The notes beneath the pieces were generated by a model. That model saw nothing but the letters and a program-made list of their open reading frames with translations, was not told where the DNA came from and ran no database searches. The translations under genes and the position numbers were made by a program. DNA of 7,108 nucleotides from positions 1-7,108 of the forward strand of contig PXDL01000117.1 in the NCBI GenBank assembly GCA_003566395.1. The letters run 5' to 3'. This document shows positions 1 to 4,456 of this stretch, one piece after another. The DNA comes from Balneolia bacterium (GTDB lineage: Bacteria > Bacteroidota > Rhodothermia > Balneolales > Cyclonatronaceae). Numbering within the stretch: position 1 is the first letter of the stretch; each line of letters starts with the position of its first letter.

Positions 1-120
1 ACCGGCTACTCAGGTCACGATCCGGAAATTGGGTCAGGCGGAGCGCTGAACGTCGGTATCGATAGAAATATCTACCCGCAGGCCCGCACCTTCCTCTTCG
101 GTTTAAATCTCGATTTTTAA
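1..120 (+). CDS. susC: SusC-like TonB-dependent outer-membrane receptor, C-terminal end only
   Basis: Only the last 39 codons are present; the gene begins before the window. Frame 1 reads from TGYSGHDPEIG through GIDRNIYPQARTFLFGLNLDF to a TAA at 118-120. Known family pattern: SusC/RagA receptors end in a 'GxDxxxYPxxRTFxFGLNLxF' strand, the last beta strand of the outer-membrane barrel, with a terminal aromatic residue recognised by the BAM assembly machinery. Both are visible here, with a terminal Phe. SusC proteins import oligosaccharides across the outer membrane using TonB energy, with SusD as a hinged lid. The next gene starts about 12 bases downstream and is SusD-like, as expected for this pair. 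Nothing about substrate preference can be read from this fragment. Confidence 0.9.
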   Translation, partial: TGYSGHDPEIGSGGALNVGIDRNIYPQARTFLFGLNLDF

Positions 121-132
121 TACATCCTTACC

Positions 133-1692
133 ATGACTACCATGAAAAAAATAATTGCAGCAGCGCTGATTGTTACCCTGCCGCTGGTCATTGCCGGCTG
201 TATGGACGACTTCCTGAGCCATACCCCACCGGTTGAACGGGTTCAGGACAACTTCTACCAAACCCAGACAGATGCCGAGCAGGCACTCTATGCGATTTAT
301 GAAACGCTTACGTTCTCGCACGGCCGCTCTAACGACGGATTTCACCCCTTTGATGTGGTCTCGAATATGATGTCTGACGACGCATATGCGGGAGGATCGG
401 GTAGCGGTGATCAGCCGGAGCTGGTTGAGTTCAACGCCCATAATATTTCGGTTACCAATGGTAAAGCGCTCGGGCTGTGGTCTGACAGGTTTACCGGTAT
501 TTACCGCGCAAATCTGCTGATCAGCCACATGAACGATATCGACTTCGAAAATGAAGAAACCAGAGCTTACTTCGATGCCGAAACCCGTTTCCTGAGAGCC
601 TATCACTACTTCGATCTGGTTCGATTCTTCGGAAACGTGCCTCTGTTTGAGCGTCCGCTCGTTGCAACCGACATTCGTGTGCAGCAGGCCGATCCCGGTG
701 AGGTGTACAATTTCATTGTACAGGAGTTGGTTGATATAATTCCGAACCTCAGGGAGAACATCCCGGCCGCAGAAGCCGGACGTGTGTCCAAATGGGCCGG
801 AAAGGCGCTTTTGGGAAGAGTTTACCTCTACCATCAGGATTATGCCCAACCCGTACTTGGCGCCGGTGACCTGCCGGTATCCCGTGCGGAAGTAGTGGGT
901 CATCTTGAAGACATCATCAATAACAGCGGGCACGAGCTGCTCCCGGATTTCGCTAATCTGTGGGGAAGGTCCGGAAATAACAATAACGAAGCCATTTTCT
1001 CTGTACAGCATATCACCAATACGTTCGGTGACTGGGGCTTTCTGAACGGCTCTATCGGAAACTGGGCATCCACGATGAGCGGCATCCGCGGCGTGGGTTT
1101 TCACCCTGTATATGCGCAGGGATGGTCTTTCCAGCCCGTAACGACCGATCTGAATGATGCATTTAACCCGGATACGGATTCCCGCTATTTTGTAAGTATT
1201 CTGGATCCGGTAGCGGAAGGTGTGAATCATGCCGCTGACGAAATGTTCCAATGGCAGGGATATGCCTTCAAAAAATTCTATCCCAGACGCGGCGATACTC
1301 CGTCTTTCAATGTGGAATTCAACTGGCCGTATAATCGTCCGGTGTTCCGTCTTTCAGACGTGATGCTTATGGCCGCTGAACTGGAATCTGCCAACGCGCA
1401 GCAATACTTTGATGAAGTTCGCATGAGAGCCTACGGAGATGATTTCCAGCAAATTCCGGCAACACGCGCTAACATCATGGAAGAACGCAGGCTTGAATTT
1501 GCCGGTGAAGGCATTCGCTATTGGGATCTGCTCCGTATGGGCCTCGACACCGCAGCTCAAAGGATTAATGCACAGGCTCAATCACCCGACATCGAAATTA
1601 ACTTCAGGCCGGAACGTCTTGGTCTGCTGCCCATACCTCAGACGGAAATAAACCTCTCCGACAACACCTTAACACAAAACCCGGGGTATTAA
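133..1692 (+). CDS. susD: SusD/RagB-like glycan-binding surface lipoprotein
   Basis: Encodes 519 residues, normal for RagB/SusD. The protein binds oligosaccharides at the cell surface and passes them to its SusC partner. The N-terminus has a lipoprotein signal: Lys pair, hydrophobic stretch, then VIAGC with Cys23 as the lipid site, followed by MDD, acidic residues typical of surface-exposed Bacteroidota lipoproteins. Family hallmarks are clear: a helical start with FYQTQTDAEQALYAIYETL, RFLRAYHYFDLVRFFGNVPL near residues 152-171, SKWAGKALLGRVYLY, and the C-terminal EERRLEFAGEGIRYWDLLRMG at about 450-470, followed by LGLLPIPQTEI and a final NPGY. The start is uncertain: ATG at 133 and ATG at 142 are in frame, neither has a clear Shine-Dalgarno, and the second (MKKIIAA) gives a more standard signal peptide. 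It is probably co-transcribed with the upstream susC. The substrate is inferred as beta-1,3-glucan only from the neighbouring GH16 gene. Confidence 0.95.
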   Translation: MTTMKKIIAAALIVTLPLVIAGCMDDFLSHTPPVERVQDNFYQTQTDAEQALYAIYETLTFSHGRSNDGFHPFDVVSNMMSDDAYAGGSGSGDQPELVEFNAHNISVTNGKALGLWSDRFTGIYRANLLISHMNDIDFENEETRAYFDAETRFLRAYHYFDLVRFFGNVPLFERPLVATDIRVQQADPGEVYNFIVQELVDIIPNLRENIPAAEAGRVSKWAGKALLGRVYLYHQDYAQPVLGAGDLPVSRAEVVGHLEDIINNSGHELLPDFANLWGRSGNNNNEAIFSVQHITNTFGDWGFLNGSIGNWASTMSGIRGVGFHPVYAQGWSFQPVTTDLNDAFNPDTDSRYFVSILDPVAEGVNHAADEMFQWQGYAFKKFYPRRGDTPSFNVEFNWPYNRPVFRLSDVMLMAAELESANAQQYFDEVRMRAYGDDFQQIPATRANIMEERRLEFAGEGIRYWDLLRMGLDTAAQRINAQAQSPDIEINFRPERLGLLPIPQTEINLSDNTLTQNPGY

Positions 1693-1703
1693 CACTCCGG
1701 GTT
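1678..1703 (+). promoter_or_regulatory. Stem-loop across the susD stop codon
   Basis: A 10-bp stem pairs AACCCGGGGT (1678-1687) with ACTCCGGGTT (1694-1703), with one G-T wobble, around a 6-base loop ATTAAC that holds the TAA stop (1690-1692). The right arm also forms part of an overlapping near-palindrome, CGGGT-T-ACCCG (1698-1708). No T-tract follows, so this is not a standard intrinsic terminator. It could be an mRNA-stabilising or processing element that keeps susC/susD transcript levels above those of the downstream enzyme. That role is inferred. Confidence 0.5.
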
Positions 1704-1749
1704 ACCCGACCCATCAATCGGCTTACCATCAGAATAAACAGGTATATCT

Positions 1750-2910
1750 ATGAGTTTACCAACTGAACATAACGGCAATGTGAAAAAAACTCCTCAGCCC
1801 GGAAAGCATCCCGTTTTCTCTGTGGCGGCGTTAGGATTAAGCCTTGTACTGCTTTTTTCTACAGCACTCACCGCGCAAAACTGGGAACTGGTCTGGTCCG
1901 ATGAGTTTGAAGGCGAAGAGCTTGACCTGGAAAAGTGGAGCTATCAAACCGGTACCGGAGCTAACTACGGCCTCATCAACTGGGGCAATAATGAGCAACA
2001 GTTTTATACCGACCGTGAAGAAAACCTCTATTTAGAAAATGGAATGCTTCACATACGGGCTAAAGAGGAAAGCTTTTCCGGCAGGGACTATACATCGGCT
2101 CGTATTCGTACCTACAGCAAAGCCGAATGGACCTACGGCCGTTTTGAAGCGCGTGCAAAACTTCCGGAAGGTCAGGGCCTTTGGCCGGCTTTCTGGATGA
2201 TGCCCACCGATAATGTGTACGGCGGATGGCCCAAGAGCGGAGAAATAGATATAATGGAAGCTCTGGGCCATGAAACAGACAAAGCCTACGGCAGTGTGCA
2301 CTACGGACTCGACTGGCCTAATAACCAGTTCAGAACCGGGACATACACTCTTTCAGAAGGGTCCTTCAGCGAAGAGTTTCATGTTTTTAGCATAGAGTGG
2401 GAACCGGAAGTGATTCGTTTTTATGTAAACGACCAGCTCTATTTTCTTGTAACGCCTTCCCATCTGGCCCCATACAATTGGCCCTTCGATCAGGATTTTC
2501 ACTTCCTGTTAAATGTGGCCGTAGGCGGACACTGGCCGGGATATCCCGATGAAACCACTGAGTTTCCGCAGGAAATGGTAGTGGACTGGGTACGCGTGTA
2601 TCAGGATCAGGAAGCAACATCAACCGGCCCTGAACCCGAGCATCCGCGTGAAATTAAATTGGGACAAAACTATCCCAACCCGTTCAACCCTTCCACGCAG
2701 ATTGAATACACCATACCGGAAAGCGGCCATGTACTTTTGGAAGTTTTCAATATGCAGGGGCAGCAGGTCGCAACACTCGCCAACTCAACAAAACAGGCGG
2801 GAAATCACAGCGTCACTTTTGATGCCTCAGATTTGTCAAGCGGGATTTACCTCTACCGCCTGACGGCCGGAAATCAGGTAGTGACACAAAAAATGACCCT
2901 GGTTAAATAG
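1750..2910 (+). CDS. GH16 laminarinase-type endo-beta-1,3-glucanase with T9SS sorting domain
   Basis: Encodes 386 residues. It should cut internal beta-1,3 (possibly mixed beta-1,3/1,4) glucan bonds with retention of configuration, outside the cell. Order: signal peptide 1-42 with a hydrophobic run ending LTA|QNW; GH16 jelly-roll domain about 45-285; short linker; T9SS domain about 300-386. The GH16 signature is GEIDIMEALGH, with Glu165 as nucleophile, Asp167 as helper and Glu170 as acid/base. The methionine form EIDIME is the beta-bulge type seen in laminarinases. LVWSDEF (47-53), LWPAFWMMP (144-152) and VVDWVRVYQ near 277-285 also fit. The n-region is long; a GTG at codon 11 (1780) would give a shorter signal peptide, but a weak AGG seven bases before ATG 1750 favours that start. 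It lies 57 bases after susD and is followed by a terminator-like hairpin. Agarase or other GH16 subfamilies are less likely given the laminarinase-like motifs. Confidence 0.93.
   Translation: MSLPTEHNGNVKKTPQPGKHPVFSVAALGLSLVLLFSTALTAQNWELVWSDEFEGEELDLEKWSYQTGTGANYGLINWGNNEQQFYTDREENLYLENGMLHIRAKEESFSGRDYTSARIRTYSKAEWTYGRFEARAKLPEGQGLWPAFWMMPTDNVYGGWPKSGEIDIMEALGHETDKAYGSVHYGLDWPNNQFRTGTYTLSEGSFSEEFHVFSIEWEPEVIRFYVNDQLYFLVTPSHLAPYNWPFDQDFHFLLNVAVGGHWPGYPDETTEFPQEMVVDWVRVYQDQEATSTGPEPEHPREIKLGQNYPNPFNPSTQIEYTIPESGHVLLEVFNMQGQQVATLANSTKQAGNHSVTFDASDLSSGIYLYRLTAGNQVVTQKMTLVK
2659..2907 (+). other. T9SS type A C-terminal sorting domain of the GH16 enzyme
   Basis: Residues 304-386 of the GH16 protein start with LGQNYPNPFNPSTQIEYTIPE and continue through LLEVFNMQGQQV and SSGIYLYRL to a final KMTLVK. 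This is the Por-secretion (type A) C-terminal domain. In this family it directs the protein across the outer membrane and is normally removed as the protein is anchored or released. The NYPNPFNP wording is common in Balneolota, Rhodothermota and related phyla, and is the best taxonomic clue in the window. Confidence 0.93.
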
Positions 2911-2923
2911 CGAAACGTTTAAA

Positions 2924-2963
2924 AGGCGGCACATCTCCAATCCGGGAATGTGCCGCTTGGTTT
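2924..2963 (+). terminator. Rho-independent terminator-like hairpin after the GH16 gene
   Basis: A perfect 9-bp stem pairs GCGGCACAT (2926-2934) with ATGTGCCGC (2948-2956). It is extended by one G-T and one A-T pair at the base and by three inner pairs (2936-2938 with 2945-2947). It is preceded by AAAA and followed by TTGGTTT, a broken T-tract. It starts 14 bases after the GH16 stop. On the minus strand the stem is followed by TTTT, so it may act in both directions, although no minus-strand gene is seen here. It probably ends or attenuates the susC-susD-GH16 transcript. Confidence 0.75.
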
Positions 2964-3048
2964 CGATCTCAGTGTTTTCAATTCAATACTGTGCAAACAG
3001 CTTACATCCGCTGTACCCTTTCGATGACCCTGCTGATGGTATTTCGAT
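2961..3048 (+). repeat. Three direct copies of TTTCGAT in the leader of the second gene pair
   Basis: TTTCGAT occurs at 2961-2967, 3019-3025 and 3042-3048, all between the GH16 terminator and the start of the glycosidase gene. The stretch 2964-3098 holds no convincing gene and no clear Bacteroidota-type promoter (TTTG / TAnnTTTG). The copies could be binding sites for a regulator of a second transcription unit. Spacings of 58 and 23 bases are not an obvious helical multiple of each other, so chance is a real alternative. Confidence 0.25.
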
Positions 3049-3091
3049 CCAGGCATCATAATTATCGGTCCGGATATAAACACCGAATTTC

Positions 3092-3095
3092 GGAG
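3092..3095 (+). promoter_or_regulatory. Ribosome binding site supporting the ATG at 3099
   Basis: GGAG lies three bases before ATG 3099. The spacing is tight, but this is the best Shine-Dalgarno match in the window. It supports this start over the in-frame GTG at 2991, because the lipoprotein signal peptide begins exactly at this ATG. Confidence 0.5.
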
Positions 3096-3098
3096 AAA

Positions 3099-4397
3099 AT
3101 GTACCAATCGTTACTGACTATCCTCGTTTTGCTGCTGAGTGTTTCAACCGTCGCCTGCTCGGATTCCGATCGTGTTTTTGTGGAAAAGGATGAAGAAGGC
3201 TGGAAACTTTATGCACAGGGCGAACCCCTGATGGTAAACGGTATGAACTGGGATTACTTCCCGGTGGGTACCAATTATGAGTATATAATTTGGGAAGAGT
3301 CCGACGAGTTTATCAAAACGGCGCTCGACTACGAAATGGGCTTGCTGCAGGATATGGGCGTAAATGCTATAAGGGTTTATACCGGAATTCCGCAGCGTTG
3401 GATAGAATATATTTATGATAATTTCGGCATCTACACCATGCTGAACCACTCTTTCGGCCGCTATGGGATGATGCTCGACGGGGAGTGGGTGGGAAACACA
3501 GATTATGCCGATCCGCGGGTAATTGAGAATTTGATAGATGAGGTTACCCTGCTTGCCCGTGATTACCGTGGAACCCGGGGGCTTTTGCTTTATTTGCTGG
3601 GGAATGAGAATAATTACGGACTTTTCTGGGGCGGGGCGGAAACCGAAGATATCCCCATGGAAGACGAGCTAATGGAAGACCGCGCCCGCGACATGTATCG
3701 GCTTTTTAATCAGGCGGCTGTGGCCATGAAAGAGATCGATTCCGACCGGCCGATTGCTATAGCAAACGGGGATTTGCAGTTTCTTGATATTATTGTGGAA
3801 GAGCTGCCCGATATAGATATTTTCGGCTCAAACGTGTACCGGGGCGTCTCGTTTACCGATTTTTATGACCGTGTTCAGAATGAATATGGCAAGCCGGTTC
3901 TGCTGACCGAATTCGGTGCTGATGCCTATAATGCCCGTACCCAGGAAGAAGATCAAAAGTGCCAGGCCTATTATAAGCATGGCAACTGGAAAGAAATTTA
4001 CATGTATGCAGCAGGTATGGGCAAAACCGGAAATTCTATTGGTGGTTTCACCTTTCAGTTCAGCGACGGCTGGTGGAAGCACGGTCAGACCGAAGACCTG
4101 GACGTGCATAATACCGAAGCAAGCTGGGCGAATGCGGCTTATGCATGTGATTTTGTGGAGGGGGAAAACAACATGAACGAGGAGTGGTTCGGCATTATGG
4201 CCAAAGGCATGACCGACCCCGACGGGCACTACAAATTATATCCCCGTGCCGCCTATTATGTACTCAAAGAAGCTCACCGTTTCGACCCTTACAAACCGGG
4301 AGCTGATTTAGTAGATCTTGAAAACCATTTTGAAGCTATATCTCTGGAAGATGCATTTCAACGAGCCGAAGGGGAGGAGTCACCTCAATCAGATTAA
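3099..4397 (+). CDS. Lipoprotein glycoside hydrolase, clan GH-A TIM barrel (GH2-catalytic-domain-like), family uncertain
   Basis: Encodes 432 residues from ATG 3099. A lipoprotein signal (MYQSLLTILVLLLSVSTVAC) places the lipid on Cys20, followed by SDSD; Thr at -3 of the lipobox is slightly unusual. The rest looks like one (beta/alpha)8 barrel. NGMNWDYFP (47-55) is an early strand, VNAIRVYTG (88-96) carries the clan's Arg92, LLGNENNYG puts an Asn169-Glu170 acid/base pair at strand 4, LLTEFGAD puts the likely nucleophile Glu271 at strand 7, and GGFTFQFSDGWW (315-326) fits strand 8 with its aromatic residue. The 101-residue spacing between the glutamates fits a retaining clan GH-A enzyme. It lacks the N-terminal jelly-roll and Ig-like domains of full GH2 enzymes. 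Given its neighbours it probably acts on beta-1,3-gluco-oligosaccharides in the periplasm or at the surface. GH5, GH17-like or the newer endo-beta-1,3-glucanase families GH157/GH158 remain possible. It lies 59 bases before the phosphorylase gene and is likely co-transcribed with it. Confidence 0.8.
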   Translation: MYQSLLTILVLLLSVSTVACSDSDRVFVEKDEEGWKLYAQGEPLMVNGMNWDYFPVGTNYEYIIWEESDEFIKTALDYEMGLLQDMGVNAIRVYTGIPQRWIEYIYDNFGIYTMLNHSFGRYGMMLDGEWVGNTDYADPRVIENLIDEVTLLARDYRGTRGLLLYLLGNENNYGLFWGGAETEDIPMEDELMEDRARDMYRLFNQAAVAMKEIDSDRPIAIANGDLQFLDIIVEELPDIDIFGSNVYRGVSFTDFYDRVQNEYGKPVLLTEFGADAYNARTQEEDQKCQAYYKHGNWKEIYMYAAGMGKTGNSIGGFTFQFSDGWWKHGQTEDLDVHNTEASWANAAYACDFVEGENNMNEEWFGIMAKGMTDPDGHYKLYPRAAYYVLKEAHRFDPYKPGADLVDLENHFEAISLEDAFQRAEGEESPQSD

Positions 4398-4456
4398 AAC
4401 CAGGCTCAATAGCTTTGAGTAAGGAGACATTCAGTATAAAATAATATTTACAGACC

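Noticed and set aside
103..1251. 382-residue open frame on the minus strand
   Set aside because: It lies opposite susD, whose protein matches its family along its full length. The minus-strand product shows no recognisable domain or signal and has no start context.
2991..3098. GTG start at 2991 extending the GH-A lipoprotein by 36 residues
   Set aside because: The extension has no Shine-Dalgarno and would bury the lipoprotein signal peptide, which begins exactly at ATG 3099 after GGAG.
3828..4229. 133-residue minus-strand open frame
   Set aside because: It is antisense to the catalytic half of the GH-A gene, including the nucleophile region, and has no family features.
4404..4420. Small hairpin CTCAA/TTGAG between the glycosidase and phosphorylase genes
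   Set aside because: The stem has only five pairs plus a wobble and no T-tract, too weak to call a terminator. The two genes are better read as one unit.
4423..4426. GGAG as ribosome binding site for the phosphorylase
   Set aside because: It lies 30 bases before ATG 4457, too far, and an in-frame TAA at 4442-4444 rules out an earlier start in that frame.
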